The translations under genes and the position numbers were made by a program. This document shows positions 6,976 to 14,680 of a stretch of DNA of 64,000 nt, piece by piece; the stretch's first letter is position 1, and each line of letters begins with the position of its first letter. Origin of the DNA: Trichodesmium sp050015995 (GTDB lineage: Bacteria > Cyanobacteriota > Cyanobacteriia > Cyanobacteriales > Microcoleaceae); assembly GCF_050015995.1 (NCBI RefSeq), contig NZ_JBNHEP010000080.1, forward strand, positions 1 through 64,000, read 5' to 3'. Under the pieces are notes generated by a model. That model was not told the origin of the DNA, ran no database searches, and saw only the letters and a program-made list of their open reading frames with translations.

Positions 6976-9696
6976 CTAGACATACTGGGCCAGTATTGTC
7001 TTAATCTCATTGGTTTTGAGCTTTTTTGCTAGTGCCAACAGCGGTGACACAAATGCTTCATATTCCGCTGCCTTTGCCATTAACCCTTCCAACTCTCGCC
7101 GAACTCGACGAAAGTCTCCTGCTTCCGCAGCTTCATACACTGCTCGCAATTGTTCTCGGGGTGGTATTGTTATCCCTACCTCTGCCTCAGAAGTGCTTCC
7201 ATCAAGCATCTCATCCTCAGCATATTCCCACTCCAACTCTAGCTCCTCCGCTAAAAGCTTGAACAGTTTTTCAGCATTAATGGGTTTGGGCAGGAAGGCA
7301 TTCGCTCCAGCCTTCAAGGCCATTTCTTGGTCTGGCTTCGACACATAAGCAGAAGAGACAATAATTTTTTGAGGTTGCAGCTTGGGAGACTGCTGTACCT
7401 GCCGTAGTAGCTCAAACCCATCCATCACTGGCATAGCTAAATCAGTTATCGCTAAATCAAAAGACTGTTGCTGTAGCTTTTCCAATGCTTGTTGACCATC
7501 CTCCGCTTCCACCATTTCAAAGCCAATAGGAGCCAACAAATTTACTAAAACGCTGCGATTTTCCCAACGATCATCTACCAACAACAACCGCCGTCGTCTT
7601 CCAGTATAGCCAACAATGGTGTGGTTATGTAGGTTGCTTGGGGGCATCTCCCATTCAGTGGCTAAGGGCACGACGATCTCAAAGCTAAATTGACTGCCTT
7701 TACCAACTTCACTTTCTACTTCAATGTCTGACCCCATCAATTGCACAATCTGATGACTAATAGCCAAACCTAACCCTGTGCCTTCCGATTGCTTTCGGCG
7801 ATCGCCTACTTGCATAAAAGCCTCAAACAGCCGTTTCAGATTTGCTGAGGCAATGCCCACTCCAGTGTCCCTCACCATAAATCCCAAGCAACGACAATCT
7901 GAATTGGGGGCAGCAGCAGCCCATACTTGCAAGGTGACAGTCCCGTGGCCAGTAAATTTAATGGCATTGCCTAACAAGTTGAATAATACCTGTCGCAGTC
8001 TCTGTTCATCCACTTCCACTCCCTCGGGTAATCCTGATTCTACCTGATAGACAAACTCCAAACCTTTTTGAGCAGCACGGACTCGGCAGGCTTCCACGAC
8101 CCCCTGTAAACAGGAGGCTAGATGAACTGATTTGGGAATCAGATCAAGCTTGCCAGCTTCAATCTTGGCTAAATCCAAGATGTCATTAATCATGCCCAGC
8201 AAATGGTTGCCACATTTGTGCATAATTTGGACTTGCTCTTTTTCTTTTTCAGGTAAAGCTGGGGAGCGTTTCAATATCTGGGCATAGCCGAGAATGCCAT
8301 TGAGGGGAGTGCGTAATTCGTGACTCATATTGGCAAGGAATTCGCTCTTAGCTTGGTTAGCTACTTCTGCTTTTTCTTTGGCACATCTAAGCTCGACCGT
8401 TCGCTCTTCTAGTTCGGCTGTTCGTTCTTGTACTCGTTGTTCCAGCAATTCGATAGACTCCTTAAGTTGGTGAGTCATGGTATTAAAAGTACGAGCCAAT
8501 TCGCCAATTTCATTGCCGTATGCGATGTCTGCACGAGCGTTTAAATTACCATCGACAACTTGCCTAGCAATCCCTGTCAAACTGCCAATGGGAGAAGAAA
8601 TAACATTTGCCATGCCAAATCCCACGCCAATTGCTACAATTGTCGTCCCAAAAGCAAGGAGGAGGTTATTTCGGGTTTGAATCTTGATGGGTTGCAGAAA
8701 AACAGATTTCGGTCGCAAATAAGCGACCTTCCAAGATATGGTTTGGCTAGGTTGTAGTGCTCCAGCATATTCTATTTTCTTTTCTTCAGAAAGAATAATA
8801 TCAAAGTAGGGGCGATCGCGATTAAAATTCGCAGCAAATTCATCAAATTTGGTAAGTTTAGTTGCGTTATCGGTAGGGATGGAAGCGGGCAACCGATAAA
8901 TTGCCTGTAACTCCTGAATAGTTTCGGCTTCTGGAGGAGCGATAAATTGGAAGAGAAGTTTTTCAGGTAGGTTGCCATCATCTCCACATCCTTGTGCCAA
9001 GCGTAAATTTCGATCATCCAGCAGAATGGGAAAGGAAAAAGAACCTGCTAAATTATTATTTTCCAAGGCTATATATTGGAGTTTGGCTGCGCTGTACTGA
9101 CTGCGTAACACTCCGACTACTCTTCCCGTTGTGCGATCGCGGATTGACTGACTGAAATACAAGTAAGGCTTGCCATCAAGTTCAGAAAATTCTACGTTGG
9201 ATACAAAAGGTTCTCCTGTTGCTAGAGTAACTTGGAAATAGTCGCGCTCTGACTCATCTTGTCCAATCTGAGGAAAGTGGGTATCAAGCAGATTCTGCCC
9301 ATTGGTATCCAGAAGAGCCGAAGACACTAAAAATATTTTATCTTTGGCAATCAAGGTATTTAGCGTGTTGAGTGCTCCATCTTTCAGGCCAGGAGAAGTG
9401 TTTGGTGCAGCTTTTAAATAGGAGGCAAGGGTTTCTTGTTGCGCTTCGGTAACAATTGCCATTAAATTGGCACGGATGAACGCATCAATGGTTGCGACAG
9501 TTTGAGAAGCGGCAGCATTGAGGGATTGATTAGCCGATTTCATCAAAGCCGTTTGCGTCGTTTGTTGATTCCACCAAACAAAGCCTGCAAGAGGAGTCAG
9601 AGAAATGAAGCAAAATACACCTAACAATTGATAGCGCAAGCTGTAATGCTTGAAGAAGTATTTTAGAGGACGAATATTTCTACGGATAAGTTTCAT
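6976..9696 (-). CDS. Hybrid sensor histidine kinase (dCache-HAMP-HisKA-HATPase-REC)
   Basis: The 906-aa inner-membrane sensor kinase starts with a cytoplasmic stub and a membrane helix at about residues 25-42. An extracytoplasmic region of about 300 residues of double-Cache type follows, then a second helix at about 343-364 and a HAMP linker. The dimerisation domain has SHELRTP with phospho-acceptor His459. The ATPase domain has NLLGNAIKF, DTGVGI and GTGLGLAI. A C-terminal receiver has LLLVDD and the acceptor Asp752 in ITDLAMP, followed by an 80-residue tail that is common in cyanobacterial hybrid kinases. All catalytic residues are present. It lies in a minus-strand group with a sugar-binding lipoprotein and a tandem-receiver protein. 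The periplasmic binding protein could be its ligand-presenting partner, but that is inference. Confidence 0.93.
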   Translation of the reverse strand: MKLIRRNIRPLKYFFKHYSLRYQLLGVFCFISLTPLAGFVWWNQQTTQTALMKSANQSLNAAASQTVATIDAFIRANLMAIVTEAQQETLASYLKAAPNTSPGLKDGALNTLNTLIAKDKIFLVSSALLDTNGQNLLDTHFPQIGQDESERDYFQVTLATGEPFVSNVEFSELDGKPYLYFSQSIRDRTTGRVVGVLRSQYSAAKLQYIALENNNLAGSFSFPILLDDRNLRLAQGCGDDGNLPEKLLFQFIAPPEAETIQELQAIYRLPASIPTDNATKLTKFDEFAANFNRDRPYFDIILSEEKKIEYAGALQPSQTISWKVAYLRPKSVFLQPIKIQTRNNLLLAFGTTIVAIGVGFGMANVISSPIGSLTGIARQVVDGNLNARADIAYGNEIGELARTFNTMTHQLKESIELLEQRVQERTAELEERTVELRCAKEKAEVANQAKSEFLANMSHELRTPLNGILGYAQILKRSPALPEKEKEQVQIMHKCGNHLLGMINDILDLAKIEAGKLDLIPKSVHLASCLQGVVEACRVRAAQKGLEFVYQVESGLPEGVEVDEQRLRQVLFNLLGNAIKFTGHGTVTLQVWAAAAPNSDCRCLGFMVRDTGVGIASANLKRLFEAFMQVGDRRKQSEGTGLGLAISHQIVQLMGSDIEVESEVGKGSQFSFEIVVPLATEWEMPPSNLHNHTIVGYTGRRRRLLLVDDRWENRSVLVNLLAPIGFEMVEAEDGQQALEKLQQQSFDLAITDLAMPVMDGFELLRQVQQSPKLQPQKIIVSSAYVSKPDQEMALKAGANAFLPKPINAEKLFKLLAEELELEWEYAEDEMLDGSTSEAEVGITIPPREQLRAVYEAAEAGDFRRVRRELEGLMAKAAEYEAFVSPLLALAKKLKTNEIKTILAQYV

Positions 9697-9985
9697 TGTT
9701 TAAATTATAGAAGCCATTTGGTATCTTGGCAAGGGCTACGGGCGCGGGAGAATTCAGAATTCAGGATATCGAATGTGGGAATTGGGAGTTGAGAATTCAG
9801 AATTTGAAAATTAGGAGGATGTTTAAGAAGCCATTTGGTATCTTGGCAAGGGGTACAGGTGCGTGAGAATTCAGAATTCAGAATTCAGGAGCAGCTCGAA
9901 ATAGAATAGGGGAAAAAGATGGAAAAATACTCCCACTCTCCCCACCTCCCCATCTTCCCACACTCCCCTCTCTTCCCACACTCTT
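9697..9985. repeat. Short direct repeats upstream of the hybrid kinase
   Basis: A segment beginning GAAGCCATTTGGTATCTTGG occurs at about 9711 and again at about 9829. Between and after them are AATTCAGAATTC-type runs and pyrimidine-rich CTCCCCA runs. No gene is seen. Confidence 0.6.
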
Positions 9986-11440
9986 CTATATAGTCTCTGC
10001 TGCTTGGGTGGCGGCTTGCGCCATGTTGTCCAAAGTAGTTTTAATGCTCTGTTGATTGGTCATTAATTTTCCAAGTTCCACGGGAAAGCGATTGAAACCA
10101 AGCTCGATCCAGTTAGGAAGGTGGGGTTCTACTCCCATACGATTTTCAATAGCATCTAGAGTCACATCAAAATACTTGATAACCTGGGGTTGCGCTCCAA
10201 ACCCAACTCGTAATCGAGGATCGCTATAGGTACTGCGACGAACGCCGTTGGTGTTGCTCAATATTGCCACTCTGGTCATGGTGTCTGCACTTGTGAGCCA
10301 TTGCAAAAATACCCATGCTGCCTCTTGTTGCTTGCTATAGTGAGATAGTAACAAGCTGCTTCCTCCACAATGGCTGATGCCAGGAACTTCTCCAAAAGCA
10401 CATTCGCTGGGAGAACGCAGGGCAATTTCTTGGGGGCATGGAACAGTTGCAACTCGTCCTGACACTTGAGACATCGGCGATGCTTCAAACCATGGAAACC
10501 ACTCTCCCCAAGAGATCAACATAGCTACTCGACCTTGGCGAAAGGCTTCTGCTTCCCCATACCAATCCCAGGTTAATGCTTCAGGAGGAGCATATTGTCG
10601 TTGAGCTAGTAAATATTCCATTCCCGCAATTGCCCGCTCGTCGTTAATGGCTGGCGTTCCATCCGCATGATAAAACGACCCGCCATGGGACCACAGCCAA
10701 GCGGTCATATTGCAAAGCAAGCTGTTATGCCCTGCCTTCCACTGTCCTGCTGTTCCATAAACTTGAGGGTTTTTGGCTTCGTTAATTACTTGCGCTGTTG
10801 CCAAGTAGTCTTTCATTGTTGTCGGTACGGACAACCCCAATTCTTCAAAAATATCTCGGCGGTAGAACATGATAAATATGGGGATGTCATAGGGTATTGC
10901 TACCAACTGTCCTTTATAGGAAGCCATATTAGCAACCAAAGACGGAAAAAAATCCTCAAAATTGTAGTTGGGATATTGTAGGTCATTGTTCTCTAGCAAC
11001 GATTTGGGAGCGACCCCAATATTAGCAAGACGACCGACCCAATCTCGATCGCAATACATGATGTCGTAGATTCCAGTTTCTCTGGCAATGTCTTGCTCGA
11101 TCCGTCCCAAAACAAGTTTGAGGGGTAATAGCTCCCATTGCACTTTGATTCCCGTTAGGGGAATAAATTCTTTTTGAACTAATTCCCAAGCCACTTGTGC
11201 ACTGGGTACGTCTTCTGTAATCAATCTTAGAGTAGTGCCGGAAAATGTTTGACCTACATCTTTGAGAAAGTGGTAAGCATCGGTTCCGATGACGCTTGCT
11301 GATTCTAAACCGCGAGTCTCTTCAAGAGATAATTTAACAGATGAAGAAGAGGAAAAGCGACTACAGGCTTTGAGTGCATAAGTTGCACTCCATCCCAATG
11401 CTGCTGATGTTCCTAAACGCAATACATCTCGTCTTTTCAT
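9986..11440 (-). CDS. Extracellular solute-binding lipoprotein (sugar ABC family 1), orphan
   Basis: The 484-aa protein resembles sugar-binding proteins of ABC importers. The N-terminus has a twin-arginine motif (KRRDVLRLG, residues 2-10) followed by a hydrophobic stretch and LKAC with Cys26, so a Tat-exported lipoprotein is likely. The middle has features usual in this family: YDIPIFIMFYRRDIFEELGL at about 180-200, then later Trp-rich ligand-site segments and GVRRS. No permease or ATPase gene is nearby. The neighbours are a hybrid kinase with a large periplasmic domain and a receiver protein, so a sensing role is as plausible as uptake. The ligand cannot be told. The ATG at 11440 gives the complete signal sequence. 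Confidence 0.88.
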   Translation of the reverse strand: MKRRDVLRLGTSAALGWSATYALKACSRFSSSSSVKLSLEETRGLESASVIGTDAYHFLKDVGQTFSGTTLRLITEDVPSAQVAWELVQKEFIPLTGIKVQWELLPLKLVLGRIEQDIARETGIYDIMYCDRDWVGRLANIGVAPKSLLENNDLQYPNYNFEDFFPSLVANMASYKGQLVAIPYDIPIFIMFYRRDIFEELGLSVPTTMKDYLATAQVINEAKNPQVYGTAGQWKAGHNSLLCNMTAWLWSHGGSFYHADGTPAINDERAIAGMEYLLAQRQYAPPEALTWDWYGEAEAFRQGRVAMLISWGEWFPWFEASPMSQVSGRVATVPCPQEIALRSPSECAFGEVPGISHCGGSSLLLSHYSKQQEAAWVFLQWLTSADTMTRVAILSNTNGVRRSTYSDPRLRVGFGAQPQVIKYFDVTLDAIENRMGVEPHLPNWIELGFNRFPVELGKLMTNQQSIKTTLDNMAQAATQAAETI

Positions 11441-11445
11441 TGTTA

Positions 11446-11690
11446 TATCATGTCCGGTTAAATAGTTATAAATAATTAGGGAGGAGTCAGGATACAGGAG
11501 ATAGGAGTCAGGAGTTAGTAGAAAATAATCGATCGGGATACAAAAGTTTTTTCATCAGGACTTACGCAGTACAACCTATTTTCGTCATTGCGACCGACAG
11601 GGAAGCAATCTCAAATCTTAGTTTTTCGTACCTCATGCGTAAGTCCTGTTCATCACTAATTATCCGTCTACAGATACTGGGTCAGTATTG
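11446..11690. mobile_element. TATCATGTCCGG-family MITE, copy 3, right end degraded
   Basis: The left end TATCATGTCCGG follows TTA at 11443-11445, immediately upstream of the binding-protein start codon. The right part (CATCACTAATTATCCG, about 11651-11668) is recognisable from the family interior but lacks the terminal CATGATA. A 93-bp element of another family is inserted inside it. Confidence 0.65.
11556..11648. mobile_element. 93-bp MITE with AGGACTTACGCA ends (5-bp target duplication)
   Basis: The ends CAGGACTTACGCA and TGCGTAAGTCCTG are perfect inverted repeats. The element is flanked by TTCAT on both sides (11551-11555 and 11649-11653). Removing it and one TTCAT restores the host repeat. 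A second 93-bp copy is at 51822-51914. Confidence 0.88.
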
Positions 11691-11778
11691 TCTAAATCTC
11701 CTTAGTTTTGAGCTTTTTTGTACGATCCTTAAATCTAGCTTTGATAATCTGAAATTTTTAACTAAAACAATATAATAA

Positions 11779-12051
11779 TATCATGTCCAGATAATCAGTG
11801 ATAAAAAAATTTTTGTTTGTAGTTGGGCTTTAGCCCCAATACACATATTTCATGGGCTAAAGCCCAACTACAAGCTCTAATTATAACTATTAGAAATCTC
11901 CAAAAATAAAAAATAAAATCAATTCTTATCGATAAATTATCAATTACTCCCCTCCTGGGAGGGGTTAGGGGTGGGTTCCCTGTTCCCTGTTCCCTGTTCT
12001 CTGTTCCCTGTTCCCTCTTTTCTGGAGATGTCTATTCAACCGGACATAATA
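11779..12051. mobile_element. TATCATGTCCGG-family MITE, copy 4, long form
   Basis: The left end is TATCATGTCCAG and the right end CATAATA (12045-12051). The interior holds the GGGCTTTAGCCCC/GGGCTAAAGCCC hairpin and a run of TTCCCTG repeats. The TTA after the right end (12052-12054) is also the stop codon of the receiver gene read on the minus strand. Confidence 0.7.
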
Positions 12052-13308
12052 TTATTTATAATGACTCCAAATTTGCAATTGATATCTCATCCGAGCCATT
12101 AATTCAATTATATCAATAGGTTTACCCACATAATCACTACCACCTACAGAAAACGCTTTCACTTTATCCCAGGCTTCATCCAGAGCACTCACGAAAATCA
12201 CCGGGATAAGTTTGGTCTTGGCATCTGCCTTCAGTTTTTGACAAACATCGTAGCCATTTATATCTGGCATATTAATATCTAGCAAAATCAGATCCGGCAA
12301 TACCATCTCAGCAATTCTTAATGCCTCCGAGCCACTATCTGCTTGCCAGACTTCATAGCCTTCTTCTTCTAATAAATCAGTCAAGAGGGCTAAATTTTTA
12401 AGTTCATCATCCACCATCAGAATCTGCTTTGACTCTGAGGCAACAGTCTGGTCAGGAGTTACCTGACCTTGCTCCTCAACTCCAATAATTTTCTCTTGTA
12501 TCTGGCGAATTTGCAGTTGATGCTCAATACGAACGATCGCTTCTAATGTATTGAAGGGTTTAGTGATGTAGTCACTCCCACCCACAGAAAAAGCTTTGAC
12601 TTGCTCCCAAGACCCATCTAAGGCACTGATAAAAATAATCGGAATGGCTGTAGTTCCTCTATCCGCTTTAAGGTTTTGACAGACGGTATAACCATCCATA
12701 TCTGGCATATTAATATCGAGCAGAATTAAATCTGGTAGTATCTTCCTTGCCATTTCCAAAGCTTCTACACCACTGGTAGCTTGCCAGACTTCATACTCAT
12801 CCTCTTCCAGGATGTCGGTTAGTAGAGCTACATTATTGGGCTGATCGTCCACTACAAGAATGCTGGCCATTCTAGAACGCTCATCCTTCATTTCTTGACC
12901 TTCATGGGTAGTAGCTACAGGGAGAACAACTTCAGGGAGAATAACTTCAGCAGTGACTTGTTGTCGATCTAGCTGTGAGATTGCTGTTTCTTTAGCCAAG
13001 CTCTCAAACTGCGGTGAAGACTCTAAGGATTCACGCTCAAGCTGCCATTGCAATATTTTCCGAAGATTACCTTTTGTGACCTTTTGACCAATAACTTTCG
13101 ACAATAATCTCCACAGTTGAGCAGCCATCACTTTGATATACCCGCTAGAGTAGCCTATTTCTGCCGCCACCTGGCCATAGGTCTTCATTTTCGTACTAAA
13201 GTTTAAGGCTTCCGTCAAAATAAGACGTTGTGCTTCACTCAATACTGAGCCTGTATAGCCTTTAACTAAATTATCTGCAAAATCAAGTAATGTTTTCTGG
13301 TCTGACAT
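12052..13308 (-). CDS. Tandem-receiver regulator with N-terminal HTH-like domain
   Basis: With the ATG at 13308 the protein has 418 aa. An upstream in-frame TTG would add seven residues, but the family-like MSDQKTLLDFADN start argues for the ATG. Residues 1-95 resemble the helix-turn-helix domain at the N-terminus of cyanobacterial vWA-MoxR-associated and STAND proteins (YGQVAAEIGYSSGYIK). Two receiver domains follow, at about 148-263 and 296-411. Each has the acidic pair, a DINMPD acceptor site (about Asp198 and Asp344) and the conserved Lys (TKP, GKP). The two are very alike, which suggests internal duplication. No output domain is present beyond the HTH. It probably belongs with the hybrid kinase 2.4 kb away. 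Confidence 0.85.
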   Translation of the reverse strand: MSDQKTLLDFADNLVKGYTGSVLSEAQRLILTEALNFSTKMKTYGQVAAEIGYSSGYIKVMAAQLWRLLSKVIGQKVTKGNLRKILQWQLERESLESSPQFESLAKETAISQLDRQQVTAEVILPEVVLPVATTHEGQEMKDERSRMASILVVDDQPNNVALLTDILEEDEYEVWQATSGVEALEMARKILPDLILLDINMPDMDGYTVCQNLKADRGTTAIPIIFISALDGSWEQVKAFSVGGSDYITKPFNTLEAIVRIEHQLQIRQIQEKIIGVEEQGQVTPDQTVASESKQILMVDDELKNLALLTDLLEEEGYEVWQADSGSEALRIAEMVLPDLILLDINMPDINGYDVCQKLKADAKTKLIPVIFVSALDEAWDKVKAFSVGGSDYVGKPIDIIELMARMRYQLQIWSHYK

Positions 13309-13534
13309 TGAAAAAGATTTGGACGGCAAATTAAATAGCTCTTTCTGTTTATCATATTTTTGGACAAATAGGCAAAACTAATTTTGTTATAATGTCTACT
13401 CACAAAAGTGAGTCTGTTATTGGCTCTAGATAGTTTGTCGATATAGAAAAGAAGAAAGAGCTGACAAATTAAATTCTAATAAAAAAAAGGCACTTAATTC
13501 AAAGTTCCAATGGTTCTACTTCCCAAATGCTTAA
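13309..13534. other. Region upstream of the tandem-receiver gene
   Basis: No gene is seen. The stretch is AT-rich and holds a small palindrome, ACTCAC with GTGAGT, at about 13396-13412 that could be an operator for the minus-strand gene. Confidence 0.3.
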
Positions 13535-13537
13535 TAA

Positions 13538-13713
13538 TATTATGTCTGGATAAGAGCGCGATAGAACTCCGTTCCGCTTACGCGACCAAAAAACTTTCTC
13601 CTTTTTATACTTTCTTTCTCCTCTCTTCCCCTCCTGGGTGGGGTTAGGGGTGGGTTGACTCCTGACTCCTGACTCCTCCCTACTTATTTATAACTATTCA
13701 ACCGGACATGATA
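13538..13713. mobile_element. TATCATGTCCGG-family MITE, copy 5 (TAA target duplication)
   Basis: A 176-bp element has ends TATTATGTCTGG and CCGGACATGATA, between TAA repeats at 13535-13537 and 13714-13716. Its interior differs from copies 1 and 2 and contains CTCCTGA repeats. Confidence 0.8.
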
Positions 13714-13721
13714 TAACAGCG

Positions 13722-13789
13722 GTTCGCAACTCTCGACAACCTTCAGCGAGACCGCGACAACTCTCCGCCAGTTGCCAATATACCACAGG
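13722..13789 (-). pseudogene. 68-bp displaced fragment of purL
   Basis: The fragment matches, without gaps and with about 90 percent identity by eye, the 68 bp at 26173-26240 inside purL (the part encoding AESCRGLAEGCRELG). It begins eight bases after a MITE end. A piece resembling the right half of the NDH-2 terminator follows directly at about 13793-13825. Confidence 0.85.
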
Positions 13790-13899
13790 ATATTAGGAAA
13801 GTCGCGATCGCTTTTGATATCATCAGTATTTATACCAATTCACTATACTTTTAAACCATTCAAATCTGACTTTTAACTTCTGGTGTCGTTGGGTAAGTC

Positions 13900-14022
13900 T
13901 TGGAATTTACACACGCAGTACAAAGTATTTTTGTCATTGCGACGGACAGGGTTTGCGGAGCAGTTCGGAACGGATAGCAATCTCAAATCCTACTTTTTCC
14001 TGCCTCATGTGTAAGTCCTGAT
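13900..14022. mobile_element. Divergent AGGACTTACGCA-type element
   Basis: The interior (GTCATTGCGAC, then AGCAATCTCAAATCCTA) and right end (TGTGTAAGTCCTGATG) match the 93-bp family. The left end is changed and about 25 bp are inserted after GACGGACAGGG. Confidence 0.6.
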
Positions 14023-14053
14023 GAATTTTTAATTTCAACTCCTCGACTCGATA

Positions 14054-14084
14054 GCAGGTGAATCTAGCTGTTAGATTCATCTGC
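14054..14084 (+). terminator. Orphan RTX terminator hairpin
   Basis: GCAGGTGAATCTA and TAGATTCATCTGC, followed by T8, lie in a context (TTTCAACTCCTC, GATAGCAGG) nearly identical to the tail of RTX D. No RTX gene precedes it, because the adjacent upstream genes are on the other strand. It looks like what is left of a lost RTX gene. Confidence 0.75.
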
Positions 14085-14296
14085 TTTTTTTTGTAGTTAT
14101 ACTGTGTTGGTGCATAATTAGAGCGATCGCTCCTTTCTATAGCGTTACACATTAAGGTTAGGATATTTATAAATCCTGAAACCCTTTGACAGTATACTAT
14201 TCCCTAGTGCTACGCGCTATACAGATGGATTGTCCCTTATTGTATTTGTGGGACATCTACGCTAAAATGCTGAACAGCCACTTCTATCGGAAATTT

Positions 14297-14680
14297 ATTT
14301 GTTGATTTTTTCAACCACTGAATAAAACTGAATTTTCCTGAATAAAACTCTACAATATTTGTTGTATATCTACGCCAAAAAACTTAGTCATCAATACCTA
14401 TACAAAATTAATTGAATATCAATTTTTAGTTACTAAAAAATATGTATATCTCAAGTCTAGACTTGATTATAAGCAGATTTATTTTTTTGCCAATCTAAGT
14501 TTATTGTCCCAATTTACCTCAAAAAAGTTCAGTTTTGGTAAGGTGAAAAACTCATTACCAAAACTGAACTTTTCCGTATTGTGTTTTCTGAAAATTTTAG
14601 CGATAGTGATATCAACAATGGAAAGAGAACAATCTCTTCAAACAAAAACAACAAAAACACCCATTACGGAGGATAGAACT
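14297..14680 (+). promoter_or_regulatory. RTX leader B
   Basis: The AAAACTGAAT motif occurs once near 14325, with CTGAATAAAACT just after it. The hairpin is perfect: 19-base arms at 14523-14541 and 14555-14573 around a 13-base loop. GGAGG is at 14669-14673. The reading frame of gene B happens to be open through much of the leader, but the corresponding frame is not open in the other copies. Confidence 0.75.

Noticed and set aside
14504..14680. 59-residue N-terminal extension of RTX B
   Set aside because: It lies in the conserved leader including the hairpin; the frame is closed in the other four copies.
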